The notes under the pieces: generated by a model | Databases searched by the model: none | Seen by the model: only the letters and a program-made list of their open reading frames with translations | Told to the model about the DNA's origin: nothing | Shown: in pieces, positions 19,513 through 28,244 of the stretch | Layout: every line of letters begins with the position of its first letter | How positions within the stretch are numbered: position 1 is the first letter of the stretch | Origin: Polyangium fumosum | Lineage (GTDB): Bacteria > Myxococcota_A > Polyangia > Polyangiales > Polyangiaceae | Assembly (NCBI RefSeq): GCF_005144585.1 | Contig: NZ_SSMQ01000021.1 | Coordinates: 107,293-171,292 of the forward strand | DNA: 64,000 nt | Direction: 5' to 3' | Translations under genes and position numbers: made by a program

Positions 19513-19815
19513 CTGGGGCGTTGCCCCAGGCCCCAGCAGGGGCTGTCCGCCCCTGCACCCGGACCAGCCAGGGGCTGGACCCAGGCTCGATGAACTGCGC
19601 GATGCGCAGTTCATCGAACAGGCCCGGGTCAAGACCAGCGACGGCGTTGCCAACCGAGACAGCCGCGCTGCGGGTTCGGCTGGCGACCTGGGTTCTTCGT
19701 CGGCCTGTTTGAAAAACTGCGCACCGCGCAGTTTTTCAACCCTGGGTCCAGCGCCTCGCTGGTCCGGGGTCGAGGGGGCGGACAGCCCCCCGCGGGGACC
19801 GGGGCAGCGCCCCGG
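19513..19815 (+). repeat. Dispersed palindromic element, copy C (complete)
   Basis: Complete copy between the convergent patatin and cysS genes. Left arm: H1 CTGGGGC-GTT-GCCCCAG, H2 GCAGGGGC-TGTCC-GCCCCTGC, H3 CCAGCC-AGG-GGCTGG, H4 with a GATGAACTGCGC stem. Core with CAACCGAGACAGCCGCGCTG (19651-19670). Inverted right arm: H4 with a TTGAAAAACTGCGC stem, H3 CCAGCG/CGCTGG, H2 with loop GGACA, H1 CCGGGGC/GCCCCGG. It may also serve as a bidirectional transcription end. Confidence 0.88.
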
Positions 19816-19832
19816 CGGGACGGCCCAAGGTG

Positions 19833-21275
19833 TCATGCGGACAAGGTCCACCGGGCTCCGTCGGGCCCGTCCTCGATTTCGATGCCTGCGGCGGCGAGCC
19901 CCGCGCGCAGCGCGTCGGCGCGTGTATAGTCGCGGTTCGTGCGGTGGCGCGCCCGCTCTGCGAGGAGGAGCGACATCACCCGATCGAACCGCTCTGCGTC
20001 CGGCGCGTCTTGCTCCTCCGGCAAGAGCCCGAGCACGCCTTCGCCGAGTGACGATACGAGCTCGAGCGCGTGGAGGATCGTGCCTTGGGGGACAGGGCCC
20101 GCGAGTGCCGCCTGGAGATCCCGGGCGAGCACGAAGAGGGTCGCGAGGGCGGCGGGCGTGTCGAAATCGTCGTCCATGGCCGTCTCGAAGGCGGCGCGCG
20201 CCGCGGCGAGGCGGGCTTCGAGTGCCTCGGCATGGCCGGGGGGGCCGCTGCTCGCGCGCCGGGCGAGCTCGCGCCGGAGATCACGCAGCCGGCGGAGGCC
20301 CGAGGTTGCCGCCTGGAGCGTCTCGGCCGAGACCTCCGCTGTCGCCCGGTAATGGCTCTGCACGAAGAGAAACCGCAGGAGGAGCGGATCGTGCTCCGCG
20401 AAGAAGTCCGCGAGCGTGATGAAATTGCCCTTCGAGCGGGACATCTTTTCTCCGTTCACGGTCAGCATGTTTCCGTGCATCCAGAGACGCGCGAAACGGC
20501 GGCCCGCGCCTTCGGCTTGGGCGATCTCCGCTTCGTGGTGCGGGAACTGCAAATCGAGCCCGCCCGCGTGGATGTCGAAGCCCTCGCCGAGGTATTGCAA
20601 GGCCATCGCCGAGCATTCGAGGTGCCAGCCCGGGAAGCCCTCGCCCCAGGGCGACTTCCAGCGCTGCACGTGGGACGGGTCGGCCTTCTTCCACAGGGCG
20701 AAATCACGCGGGTCCGACTTGCTGCACCGCGCGAGCTCGCGTGTCCCGATGGACAGCTCGTCGATCACGCGGCGCGAGAGCTTTCCATAGCCTGGGAACG
20801 CCGCGACCCGGAAGTACACCGACCCGTCTGCCACGTAGGCGAGGCCGCGCGCGAGCAGATCCTCCACGAGCTCGATCTGCTGCGGGATGTGGCCGCTCGC
20901 GCGTGGCGTGACGTCGGGCCGGCGCACGTGGAGGCGGCCCATCTCATCGAAGTACTTCCAGAAGTACCGATCGGCGATCTCCATCGGCTCCACCCGCTCG
21001 AGTGCCGCGCGCTCGGCGATACGATCACGGCCCTCGTCGAGTGCATCCTCCGTGATGTGTCCGACGTCGGTCACGTTCGACACGAACCGCACGGCGTGCC
21101 CGCGGTATTCGAGCCACCGCCGGACGACGTCGAACGCGACGGCGGTCTTTGCATTGCCGAGGTGCGCGTCGCCGTACACGGTGGGGCCGCACAGGTACAT
21201 GCCGACGCGCTTTTGCCCATCCGGAAACGCCGTCTGTTTCTGTCGTGTGAGCGTATCGAAGATCTGGATCGCCAT
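19833..21275 (-). CDS. cysS: Cysteinyl-tRNA synthetase
   Basis: 480 aa from ATG 21275, preceded by AGGAGG at 7 nt. Class I synthetase charging tRNA-Cys. The nucleotide-binding HIGH-type motif is HLGN (38-41). Zinc-site residues are seen in CGPTVYGD (Cys29), HLECSAM and [10 protein letters not shown]. The KMSKS loop is KMSRSKGN (~278). The C-terminal anticodon-binding helical domain is complete and the length is normal for bacterial CysRS. An in-frame 12-codon N-terminal extension is not needed. Confidence 0.97.
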   Translation of the reverse strand: MAIQIFDTLTRQKQTAFPDGQKRVGMYLCGPTVYGDAHLGNAKTAVAFDVVRRWLEYRGHAVRFVSNVTDVGHITEDALDEGRDRIAERAALERVEPMEIADRYFWKYFDEMGRLHVRRPDVTPRASGHIPQQIELVEDLLARGLAYVADGSVYFRVAAFPGYGKLSRRVIDELSIGTRELARCSKSDPRDFALWKKADPSHVQRWKSPWGEGFPGWHLECSAMALQYLGEGFDIHAGGLDLQFPHHEAEIAQAEGAGRRFARLWMHGNMLTVNGEKMSRSKGNFITLADFFAEHDPLLLRFLFVQSHYRATAEVSAETLQAATSGLRRLRDLRRELARRASSGPPGHAEALEARLAAARAAFETAMDDDFDTPAALATLFVLARDLQAALAGPVPQGTILHALELVSSLGEGVLGLLPEEQDAPDAERFDRVMSLLLAERARHRTNRDYTRADALRAGLAAAGIEIEDGPDGARWTLSA

Positions 21276-21696
21276 GGGACATCCTCCTGGGTCATCGACG
21301 GACGAAACCAAAACGGAAGCGCCCGCGCGCGTGGACCACGGAGAAACCCGCAGAGGGCGCCCTTTCGGCGCGCGGGCCTCGACGTGGTCATCTCGTGCGG
21401 CGCTCCCGCGGCCGCGAAGGCACAGAGGTGCGCCGAATCCGCGGGCGGACGTCCGCCCAGCACGACGGCGCGCGCGTGCCTCTCGCAGGCCTATACGATC
21501 AGGAACGCTGCCTCAGCGACGACAACAGCGGCCGTCGCAGCAGAGCGCGAGGGCCGTCCGAGGGTACGTGCGCCGAGAGGTTCGCATGACGGATCTACCT
21601 TAGAGCGAAATCGCGGGCGATGCAAGCCCAGGAGGCGCGCGGGATCGACGCGGCCATGTTGGATTGTCCTCGTGGCCTTCCTCTGAACCGCGCCGT
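21276..21696. other. Intergenic region upstream of cysS with a 16-bp perfect palindrome
   Basis: 421 bp between the P450 stop and the cysS start. A perfect palindrome GGGCGGACGTCCGCCC lies at 21443-21458 and could be an operator. TATAGG read leftward near 21490-21495 could be a cysS -10, but no good -35 is seen. No tRNA, T-box or credible ORF was found. Confidence 0.4.
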
Positions 21697-23085
21697 TCAG
21701 CCGGCAGCCCCGACGCGCGGCTCGCTCCGCGTTGGATTCCCCCGCGCGGCGCTCGTGGCGCCGCGACGACGCCCTTCCAGCATCATCGGCACGCGGCCCC
21801 GCGGCCCCATCGTGAGCCCGCGCTGCACGTGCTCGACCGGGGCCACGCTCGCGAGCCGGAGCTGATACTCCCGCAAGAGAATGGCGAGCGTGATTTTCAT
21901 TTCCACCATGGCGAGCGTCACGCCCAAACAGCGGCGGCCTCCCCCGCCAAACGCGATGAACTCGAACGGGGAAAAGTCCCGCTCCAGGAAACGCGTGGGG
22001 CGGAATCGGTCGGGCTCGGGATAAAGCTCCTCGCGCGTGTGCAGGAGGAGCGGAGAGGGCACGAGCGGCTCGCCCGGCGGAAAGGTGTACCCGAGGAGCG
22101 CGAACGGTTTTCGGGGCACACGCCCGACGCTGACCACGGGCGGAGCGATGCGCAGCGTCTCCAGGCAGACGGCGTCCAGATAAGGCAAACCGAGGAGCTT
22201 TTCGAGAGGGGCCTCGGGCCCGAGGGCGTCGATTTCGGCGCGCAGCCGCGCGAGTGTGTCGGGCTCGTGGTGGAGCCAATAAAAGGCCCAGGCCAGGGAG
22301 ACCGCCGTGGTCTCGTGACCCGCGAAGAGCAAGGCGCGGAGCTGATCGAGGATCTCTTGATCGCCGAGCCCATCGCCGCCTTCGTAGCGCGTCTTCAGGA
22401 TGAGCCCGAGCACGTCGGCGCGCTCCTCACCCGACGCGCGCAGGGCGCGAATCTCCTGGGCCAAGAGCGCGTCGAGCGCCGCCCTGGCCCGGAGCATGCG
22501 CGCCCAGGGGCCAAGTCCGCCGAAGGGACGCCGGATCGCCGGCATGATCAAGATCAGCGGGTGGACCGCGTGAATGAGATCGAGCACGGCCGCGCGGACG
22601 TCGCGGATCCGCGCCTCGCCCCGGACGCCGAACACCACGCGGATGACGATGTCGAGCGCGATGGATTGCGTGGCCTCCAGCATCGAAAAAGGCTGGCACG
22701 GCGTCCATTGCGAGGCGGCCTCGCGCGCGACGTCGGCCACGACGGTCGCGTACGATTTCACGGCGGCCGGCGCAAAGGGGGCCGCGAGCAGCTTGCGATC
22801 CCGCCGATGGCGCGTCCCGGTCGAGACCACGACCGACGTCCGCCCGAAGATCGGCTCGGTCACCTCGACCCCGAACGGCTCGAACGTCTCGGGGTCGGCC
22901 GTATAAATGGCGCGGAGGGCCTCGGGATGGCCGACGAACGTGATCGGGCCATTCAAGGTGAGGACGCGGAACGGATCCCCGTGCTCGGCGGCGAGGCGGC
23001 GGAGGACAGGGGCGGGAGACGCGAACGAGGAGCGGAGGGTGTCGATCAGGCCGAGGTTCCCAGGTCCAGGTGGTAGCATCTGCAT
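21697..23085 (-). CDS. Cytochrome P450
   Basis: 462 aa. Proline-rich N-terminus LPPGPGNLGL, I-helix oxygen-activation motif AGHETT (~255), K-helix ExxR (CLETLR, ~308), and the heme-ligand loop FGGGGRRCLG (~383). No membrane anchor is obvious, as is usual for soluble bacterial P450s. The substrate is unknown; the sequence resembles the CYP110-like class that oxidises fatty acids or terpenoids in myxobacteria and cyanobacteria. It lies 42 nt downstream of the nucleotidyltransferase gene and may be the last gene of that leftward operon. Confidence 0.93.
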   Translation of the reverse strand: MQMLPPGPGNLGLIDTLRSSFASPAPVLRRLAAEHGDPFRVLTLNGPITFVGHPEALRAIYTADPETFEPFGVEVTEPIFGRTSVVVSTGTRHRRDRKLLAAPFAPAAVKSYATVVADVAREAASQWTPCQPFSMLEATQSIALDIVIRVVFGVRGEARIRDVRAAVLDLIHAVHPLILIMPAIRRPFGGLGPWARMLRARAALDALLAQEIRALRASGEERADVLGLILKTRYEGGDGLGDQEILDQLRALLFAGHETTAVSLAWAFYWLHHEPDTLARLRAEIDALGPEAPLEKLLGLPYLDAVCLETLRIAPPVVSVGRVPRKPFALLGYTFPPGEPLVPSPLLLHTREELYPEPDRFRPTRFLERDFSPFEFIAFGGGGRRCLGVTLAMVEMKITLAILLREYQLRLASVAPVEHVQRGLTMGPRGRVPMMLEGRRRGATSAARGNPTRSEPRVGAAG

Positions 23086-23127
23086 GCACTCCCCTCGACC
23101 GAGCCCTAACCGGGCCGCAACGTGGTG

Positions 23128-23961
23128 TCAATCGGAGTACGCTTCGAAACCAGGGAGTGGATCGTACGCCTCGTCCGGCTCGTCCTCCCCTTCGTGCGGA
23201 CACGCCTCCTCGACGGGGTCCTCGGCGAGGAGGCCATCATAAGGACCCGGCAGCGGCGTTTCCTCGTCCCCTTCCTCGGCGAGGATGTCGTCGAGATCCG
23301 CGACGGTCCCGTCGGCCTCGTATTGCGCCCACGCCTCGGGGTGTGTTGCGGCGAGGAGCGCTTCGAGCGCCGTCGCCTTCACCCGCTGGATCGGCTGGCC
23401 GTCCGTGCTGCTGCGGGGCCGAAAGCGCAATTCGCGTCGCTCGTAAACCGTGAGCTCGACCGGGAACAGGTCCACGACGTGGTAGTGCACGTATTCGCGG
23501 ATCTGGCCGAACTTGAAGATGCTCACGCGCTCGCGCTCGAACGTCCACCCGAGGCCCCCGAGGTGGCGCTCGAACGCGTCCTCGTCGTCGGTGAAGACCT
23601 GGACGTCGATATCGCTGCCGCGGCGGATGTGCCCCGTGCTGACGGATCCAATGAGCCGCGGCTCGAAGGGGCCAAGGGCGCGCATCACGCGGAGGGCGAC
23701 GACGCGCATGGCAAAGAGCCGGCGCGTGCGCCGTTCGCCCTCGGCGAGCTCGGCCATGGCGAGCAAGGCGTCGCGAATCTCGCCATTCGAGGGCAAATCC
23801 TGGGGCCGATACCGCAGGCTTCTCCCGCCCGCGCGGCCGAGCAGGCGCCTCGCCGCCATTCGCTTCGCGGTGAAGTATTGCTTGACCCCCTCTTCGTACA
23901 TGAGGCGCGCGGCCTCCACGGCGACCCGCGCGCGCAGCCCTCCGGTTCGTTCGCTGCTCAT
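23128..23961 (-). CDS. Nucleotidyltransferase-fold protein
   Basis: 277 aa; the ATG overlaps the stop of the sigma-like gene (ATGA). The nucleotidyltransferase core is GSVSTGHIRRGSDIDVQVF: the GS motif and the DxD metal pair of the polymerase-beta superfamily. A third carboxylate is likely in VELTVYERREL. The N-terminal ~90 residues are helical and basic; the C-terminus is acidic (EGDEETPLPG, EGEDEPDEAYDP). The catalytic motif is clear but the substrate (nucleotide, antibiotic, protein or RNA) cannot be told. Tight coupling to an HD hydrolase and an HTH protein suggests one small regulatory unit. Confidence 0.8.
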   Translation of the reverse strand: MSSERTGGLRARVAVEAARLMYEEGVKQYFTAKRMAARRLLGRAGGRSLRYRPQDLPSNGEIRDALLAMAELAEGERRTRRLFAMRVVALRVMRALGPFEPRLIGSVSTGHIRRGSDIDVQVFTDDEDAFERHLGGLGWTFERERVSIFKFGQIREYVHYHVVDLFPVELTVYERRELRFRPRSSTDGQPIQRVKATALEALLAATHPEAWAQYEADGTVADLDDILAEEGDEETPLPGPYDGLLAEDPVEEACPHEGEDEPDEAYDPLPGFEAYSD

Positions 23962-24329
23962 GAGGGGACCGGGGGCGAGACGAGCGGCGCGAGGGCCTCC
24001 CGGAGCTTGCGGAGCGCGCCCCCGACAGCGCGTCCGCCGCGCTCGTCACCATAGATGCGTTTTTGCACGACCTGCTGCGTGATGCCGAGGCGGCGCGCGA
24101 TCTCGCCCTGGGACAGGCCTTCGAAAAAATAAGCCTCGACGACCTCGCGCTGTTTGTCGGTCAGGACCGTCGCGACGGCGTCGCGCACGGCGTCTTGGAG
24201 GCGAAGGCGCGCGTCGGAGGCCTCGTCGTCGTCGTGGTAGAGGTGACGAGACGCGGCGATGTGATCGAGGTCCGCGACAAGACGGGCGCGGCGCCTTCTG
24301 CCGTCAGAAGATCTCCTTTCGTGGGTCAT
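23958..24329 (-). CDS. Sigma-region-4-like HTH DNA-binding protein
   Basis: 123 aa from ATG 24329; longer upstream ORF sequence is antisense or shadow. Residues ~50-85 form a sigma-70 region-4 / LuxR-like HTH: VLTDKQREVVEAYFFEGLSQ, then GEIARRLGITQQVVQKRIYG. There is no region 2, so it is not a full sigma factor; it may be a regulator or an anti-/co-sigma-like adaptor. It overlaps the HD gene upstream by 26 nt and the nucleotidyltransferase start downstream by 4 nt. Confidence 0.75.
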   Translation of the reverse strand: MTHERRSSDGRRRRARLVADLDHIAASRHLYHDDDEASDARLRLQDAVRDAVATVLTDKQREVVEAYFFEGLSQGEIARRLGITQQVVQKRIYGDERGGRAVGGALRKLREALAPLVSPPVPS

Positions 24330-24837
24330 GGATGGGGGCGGGCTCGCCGCCGGGGTCGAGGAGGGAGCGGTCTGCGCTTTCGAGGAGAATCGAGAGCGCG
24401 TCTTCGGGTGACATGACGGTGGCGTGAGGGGAGCGGCCGAGGACGTCCCAGCGGCGCAGGCGCTGGAGATCGGCGAGCGCGGCGGTCCCGCGCAGGCGGC
24501 GCTTGGTGGGTCCAGGGTCGTGCAAAAGGTCGAGGTGGTGGCGCACGAGCCAGACGATGCGGGGCGAGACGAGGCCGTCGAGCAGATCGGCGCCCAGCGC
24601 GTCGTGGTCCTGCGAGGATATCGCCTTCCCCACGTCGTGCAAGAGCGCCGCGGCCCAGAGCGCGCGGTCGGGGCTCGCGGCGCGCGCGAGATCAAAGACC
24701 TGAAGGGAATGGTAAAGGGCACAGCCCTCGGGATGATACGCGGGGTTCTGGCGTATTCCGTCGAGGGCGAGCAGCAGCGGGAGGAGCTCGTCGAACATCA
24801 CCGGGGCGCGGCGCAGGTGAAGACGCCGCTCACCCAC
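24304..24837 (-). CDS. HD-domain phosphohydrolase
   Basis: 177 aa at most. The HD signature is intact: His in ALYHSLQVFDLAR, the HD pair in AALLHDVGKA, and later His in DHDALGADLL and VRHHLDLL. HD enzymes hydrolyse phosphate esters of nucleotides or RNA; this short form resembles the HD part of tRNA nucleotidyltransferases. The start is uncertain: GTG 24837 lies 9 nt after the GST stop, and ATG 24798 is 13 codons in; neither has a clear Shine-Dalgarno. It precedes, and overlaps, the sigma-like gene. Confidence 0.8.
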   Translation of the reverse strand: MGERRLHLRRAPVMFDELLPLLLALDGIRQNPAYHPEGCALYHSLQVFDLARAASPDRALWAAALLHDVGKAISSQDHDALGADLLDGLVSPRIVWLVRHHLDLLHDPGPTKRRLRGTAALADLQRLRRWDVLGRSPHATVMSPEDALSILLESADRSLLDPGGEPAPIHDPRKEIF

Positions 24838-24846
24838 GGGGCACGG

Positions 24847-25602
24847 TCACACCCACCGGCGATGCTTTTCGTAGAGCGCGTCGCGCCACGCGACGAGCCG
24901 CGCATGCTTCTCCGCGAGGTCCCGGTTGCTCCAGGCCGCGCGGCCGCCGAGGCCCGTGGGCATGAACCGCTTGTCGACCGGGCTCACGACCTGGAGCACG
25001 AGGGCCATCGTGATGTCCGCGTACGAAAACGCATCGCCGAGCAGGTATTGTTGCCCCTCGGCGAGCGCCTTGTCGAGCCCGTCGAGCCCCGCCTCGGCCA
25101 CCGCGCGGTGCGTCGCCTCGCCCTCGCGCATTTGATACTTCGAGACGAAACTCTGCAGGGCGCCGCGGCCCACCGGCTTGAGCAGCGACACGAGCGCCTT
25201 CGGGGTCCCAGGCGGGAGGACGGCCTTGACGAAGTCGGGATTGTCGAGGGCCTTCAGCATCATCATCGCCCGGAGCGCCGCGAGCGTCTCCTCGCTGCGC
25301 CGATTCCAGGCCTCGATCTCGGCCTCCCGGCCGGCGGGAAAGAGCTTGGGCCCGGAGCCGACGGCGTCCGCGTGGCGGGCGATGTCGAACGAGTCGGTGA
25401 AGAGGACGCCGCGATCGTCGAGGATCGGGACGGTGACGCGCCCCGTCGGTTTGCGGAGGAGGACGCGGAGCCGAAGATCGCCCACGATGGGCTGGTGCTC
25501 GATCTCCTCGTACGAGATACGGTGATGGTCGAGCGCCCAGCGGGCCTTCTCGGACCAGGGGGAGAACGGGATGCCGTAGAGCCGGGTCTTTTGTCGTTGC
25601 AT
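24847..25602 (-). CDS. Glutathione S-transferase family protein
   Basis: 251 aa. The N-terminal thioredoxin-like domain has the GST active-site segment LYGIPFSPWSEKARWAL (Ser in SPWSEK is the likely catalytic residue) and the cis-Pro segment RVTVPILDD. The C-terminal all-helical domain includes the conserved YLLGDAFSYADITMALVL. Expected to conjugate or reduce electrophiles with glutathione or a related thiol. First gene of a leftward run with the HD, sigma-like and nucleotidyltransferase genes; the functional link is unclear. Confidence 0.88.
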   Translation of the reverse strand: MQRQKTRLYGIPFSPWSEKARWALDHHRISYEEIEHQPIVGDLRLRVLLRKPTGRVTVPILDDRGVLFTDSFDIARHADAVGSGPKLFPAGREAEIEAWNRRSEETLAALRAMMMLKALDNPDFVKAVLPPGTPKALVSLLKPVGRGALQSFVSKYQMREGEATHRAVAEAGLDGLDKALAEGQQYLLGDAFSYADITMALVLQVVSPVDKRFMPTGLGGRAAWSNRDLAEKHARLVAWRDALYEKHRRWV

Positions 25603-25667
25603 CAGGGCCCAAGCATCCTACGGGTGGGGCGGCCCGTCGAGCGAAGGAATTGCGTTTCGTATACCGA

Positions 25668-25696
25668 TTGACAGGCCCCTCCCCTTCTTGTTTCGT
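25668..25696 (+). promoter_or_regulatory. Possible promoter of the 25703 gene (near-leaderless)
   Basis: TTGACA (25668-25673), 17 nt, TTTCGT (25691-25696), then ATG 6 nt later. No Shine-Dalgarno is present. Confidence 0.35.
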
Positions 25697-25702
25697 TCCG
25701 CC

Positions 25703-26212
25703 ATGCACGCGACCCCCCTGCGCGAAGACGCTTTCGTCCTCACGGGCCTCGCCTCCCGCGGCGGGCTGTCGAACTGGGTCTTCTTCTTTTTCCCCGCGGA
25801 GATCGTCCAATGTGACCTCGGCATGATGCCCGCCGTGAAGGCCGGCGCCGAGGCGGGGATCCGCGCGAATCTCGACGTCGTCGGCGAGCTCGGCGAGCAG
25901 ACGTATGGCCCCGGGCGGCCAAAGGGCGGGGCGACCGAGGCGTGGTGCGACGAGCTCGTGGGCAAAGCCAAACGTGTCGAGCGGCTGCCTTGCGAGCGTG
26001 TTCGCGAGATACGCCTGCACCTCACGGCCATGGCCCATGAGCTTTATGTCACGGCGGACGAGGGCGAGCCTCGAAGGTTCAGCCTCATGAACCGGCGCGA
26101 GGCCCAGGAGGTTCGCGGCTTGCTGGAGGCCCGCTTCGGGGAGCGGTTCGTCGTGACGAAGTCCGCCGCGTTTGCGTTCTTCGAGCGGCACGCGCCGTTC
26201 TTGATGCAGTGA
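25703..26212 (+). CDS. Hypothetical protein
   Basis: 169 aa from ATG 25703. No family was recognised. The N-terminal half contains ASRGGLSNWVFFFFPAEI, which looks like a buried strand rather than a membrane span. The rest is a mixed alpha/beta soluble domain with several conserved-looking Arg and Trp residues and no signal peptide. A start at 25688 is possible, but the promoter placement favours 25703. Confidence 0.6.
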   Translation: MHATPLREDAFVLTGLASRGGLSNWVFFFFPAEIVQCDLGMMPAVKAGAEAGIRANLDVVGELGEQTYGPGRPKGGATEAWCDELVGKAKRVERLPCERVREIRLHLTAMAHELYVTADEGEPRRFSLMNRREAQEVRGLLEARFGERFVVTKSAAFAFFERHAPFLMQ

Positions 26213-26298
26213 GCGACGGGGCCCCATGCATTTTCCGGGTTGACCTCGCGCGGGTCTCATGGTTTGACCCGGAACAGACGCTTCCAAGGGAGGTATCC

Positions 26299-26781
26299 AT
26301 GAAGGTCGAACCGCAGAAGCAACACTTGTGGCTGCAACAACTCGTGGGCGAGTGGACGTATGAGCACGACGCGGAGATGGAGCCTGGCAAGTTCCAGAAG
26401 TTCACCGGGACCGAGGTCGTGCGCTCGATGGGCGACATCTGGGTGCTCTGCGAGGCGCGCGGCGAGATACCCGGCGGGTCCCCGAACCATATGATGTGGA
26501 CGTTCGGCTACGACCCGGAGAAGAAGGCGTTCGTGGGGACGTTCGTGGGCTCGATGATGGAATACCTGTGGGTCTATCACGACGGCTCGCTGGACGCGGA
26601 GCAGAAGGTGTTGACCCTCCACACCGAGGGCCCGGACTTCTCCGCGCCGGGCAAGATGACGTCGTTCAAGGACATCCTCGAGATCAAGAGTGAACACGAG
26701 CGCGTCCTGCGATCGGAGATGCTGGGCCAGGACGGGCAGTGGACCGAGATCATGCGACAGATCTATCGACGGACGAAGTGA
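26299..26781 (+). CDS. DUF1579-family protein
   Basis: 160 aa from ATG 26299, preceded by AAGGGAGG at 7 nt. The sequence matches the DUF1579 pattern: an N-terminal LVGEWTYEHDAEMEPGK, a central MMWTFGYDPEKKAFVGTFVG, and a C-terminal FKDILEIKSEHERVLRSEML. Members are small beta-barrel proteins of lipocalin-like fold and unknown role. It is cytoplasmic, with no signal peptide. A strong palindrome right after the stop probably ends the transcript. Confidence 0.85.
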   Translation: MKVEPQKQHLWLQQLVGEWTYEHDAEMEPGKFQKFTGTEVVRSMGDIWVLCEARGEIPGGSPNHMMWTFGYDPEKKAFVGTFVGSMMEYLWVYHDGSLDAEQKVLTLHTEGPDFSAPGKMTSFKDILEIKSEHERVLRSEMLGQDGQWTEIMRQIYRRTK

Positions 26782-26786
26782 GCGGC

Positions 26787-26810
26787 AGGGACGAGCGCGC
26801 GCTCGTCCCT
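26787..26810. terminator. 24-bp perfect palindrome after the DUF1579 gene
   Basis: AGGGACGAGCGC and its exact complement back to back, 5 nt after the stop at 26781. It can form a long GC-rich hairpin with a minimal loop. No U-tract follows, as is common in very GC-rich genomes. The last base overlaps a possible -35 of the next gene. Confidence 0.5.
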
Positions 26811-26838
26811 TACCTCCACCCGCGCGCTCTGGTATCGT
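26810..26838 (+). promoter_or_regulatory. Possible promoter of the TolB-like lipoprotein gene
   Basis: TTACCT (26810-26815), 17 nt, TATCGT (26833-26838), ending 10 nt before GTG 26849 / 13 nt before ATG 26852. No Shine-Dalgarno. Confidence 0.4.
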
Positions 26839-26851
26839 CCGCCGCGCCGTG

Positions 26852-28234
26852 ATGCTTCGTCTTACGTTGGCCGGGATCCTCGGGCTCATCGGGTTGTCCC
26901 TCGCCGCATGCACGCCCGCAGGGGCGAACCGTGAAGACCAGGCCGCCCCACCGGGCTCCGCGGCCGCAGCGGCTTCGACGACCAGCGCCGGCGCGCCTTC
27001 GCCGAGCGCCGCATCTCACGCGCCGTCCGCGGCCGCGACCGCGGAGGGCACGGCGGCCCCGTATTCACCGCCGCCCGAGTCGTCCGCCGCCGAAGCGCCT
27101 CCCGAGGCGCCGCGCAAGACGATCGGCACGTTCGACGATTGGGTGAAGGGGTATCAGGGGTCGGGCGCGCCCGAGGCCCACAAGAAGCCGCCGCGGCTGC
27201 GGCTCGCCAAGGATCTCGGCCTCTCGTCCGGGCGCATCACGTTCACACGCTCGGGGGATATTTTCACGTACGATTTCGCCAAAGGCGCGGAGTCGCAGCT
27301 CACGCAGAAGGCGCAGCGCAACGTGGCGCCCGTGTTCCTCGGGGACGGTCGTCGGATTGCGTTCCTCAGCAACCGCGACGGGATGGTCTGGCGCGTGTTC
27401 CTGATGAATGCGGATGGCACGGAGCAGCGGCCGATCACCCGTAGCTTCACCGGCGCGTTTGGTTTTTTGCCGTCGTTCATGATCACGAACGACGGCAGCC
27501 GTGTCGCGTACATCGCGGCGACGAAGGGGCTGCCCGACGGGCCGCCGGAGGAGCTGCACCTCGTCGACGTGGCGAGCGGCGAGGATCATCGCGTGGGCGA
27601 GCCGGATCATTTCGATTATCCCGCGTTCTCGCCCCAAGGCGACACGCTCTACCTCGTCGCAGGCGAGTACGAAGCGGAGCACCTCGCCTCCGTGGACGTC
27701 GCCACGCGGAAGGTCCGGCATTTTTCGGGCGCTGGCAATCGTATGTTCAGCGGTGCAGCGTGGCTCGGCGATCGATTGTTGTTCTCGGCGAGCCCGACGG
27801 GCTCGTTCTGCTGCCAGCGCTCCTCGCTCTACACGACGTCGCCCGACGGCAGCGGCATTCGCGGGTTCGGCTCGTTCTGGGTCGCCGGTTCGCTGCGGCC
27901 GGAGGTGTCTCCCAAAGGAACGAAGGTCGCCGCGGCGTGGTCCGTCCGCGAGGGCGGGTTCGGCGCCGATCATCGAAACGAGATCTCCTTGCTCGACGCG
28001 AACGGAGGCGCCGAGCGCCCGCTCACCGACATGTTCCCGCGGCCCTTTTACAGCGCCTCAGAGCCCGCGTGGGCGCCCGACGACCACCATCTCGCGTTTA
28101 CGCTCACGTTATGCCCGTACGTGGGCTGCGAGCCGACGATCCGGAGCGTGGTCGTGGTCGACACGAGGGACACGAAGGCCGTCCCCGCGTTCATCGCCTA
28201 CGGCGGCGGCACCTCGTGGAGCCCCGTTCCCTGA
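26852..28234 (+). CDS. TolB-like (PD40) beta-propeller lipoprotein
   Basis: 460 aa. Signal peptide with lipobox-like L-A-A-C (MLRLTLAGILGLIGLSLAAC), then an Ala/Ser/Pro-rich linker of ~75 residues. A propeller with TolB/WD40-like PD40 blades follows: GRITFTRSGDIFTYDFAKG, DGRRIAFLSNRDGMVWRVFL, FSPQGDTLYLVAG, AWAPDDHHLAFTL. Probably periplasmic and lipid-anchored, acting as a binding scaffold. A GTG one codon earlier (26849) is an alternative start. The next gene follows after 10 nt and is probably co-transcribed. Confidence 0.75.
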   Translation: MLRLTLAGILGLIGLSLAACTPAGANREDQAAPPGSAAAAASTTSAGAPSPSAASHAPSAAATAEGTAAPYSPPPESSAAEAPPEAPRKTIGTFDDWVKGYQGSGAPEAHKKPPRLRLAKDLGLSSGRITFTRSGDIFTYDFAKGAESQLTQKAQRNVAPVFLGDGRRIAFLSNRDGMVWRVFLMNADGTEQRPITRSFTGAFGFLPSFMITNDGSRVAYIAATKGLPDGPPEELHLVDVASGEDHRVGEPDHFDYPAFSPQGDTLYLVAGEYEAEHLASVDVATRKVRHFSGAGNRMFSGAAWLGDRLLFSASPTGSFCCQRSSLYTTSPDGSGIRGFGSFWVAGSLRPEVSPKGTKVAAAWSVREGGFGADHRNEISLLDANGGAERPLTDMFPRPFYSASEPAWAPDDHHLAFTLTLCPYVGCEPTIRSVVVVDTRDTKAVPAFIAYGGGTSWSPVP

Positions 28235-28244
28235 GGGTTCGCGT

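Noticed and set aside
21276..21696. T-box or tRNA gene upstream of cysS
   Set aside because: No T-box bulge, specifier stem or tRNA arms could be found; only one palindrome.
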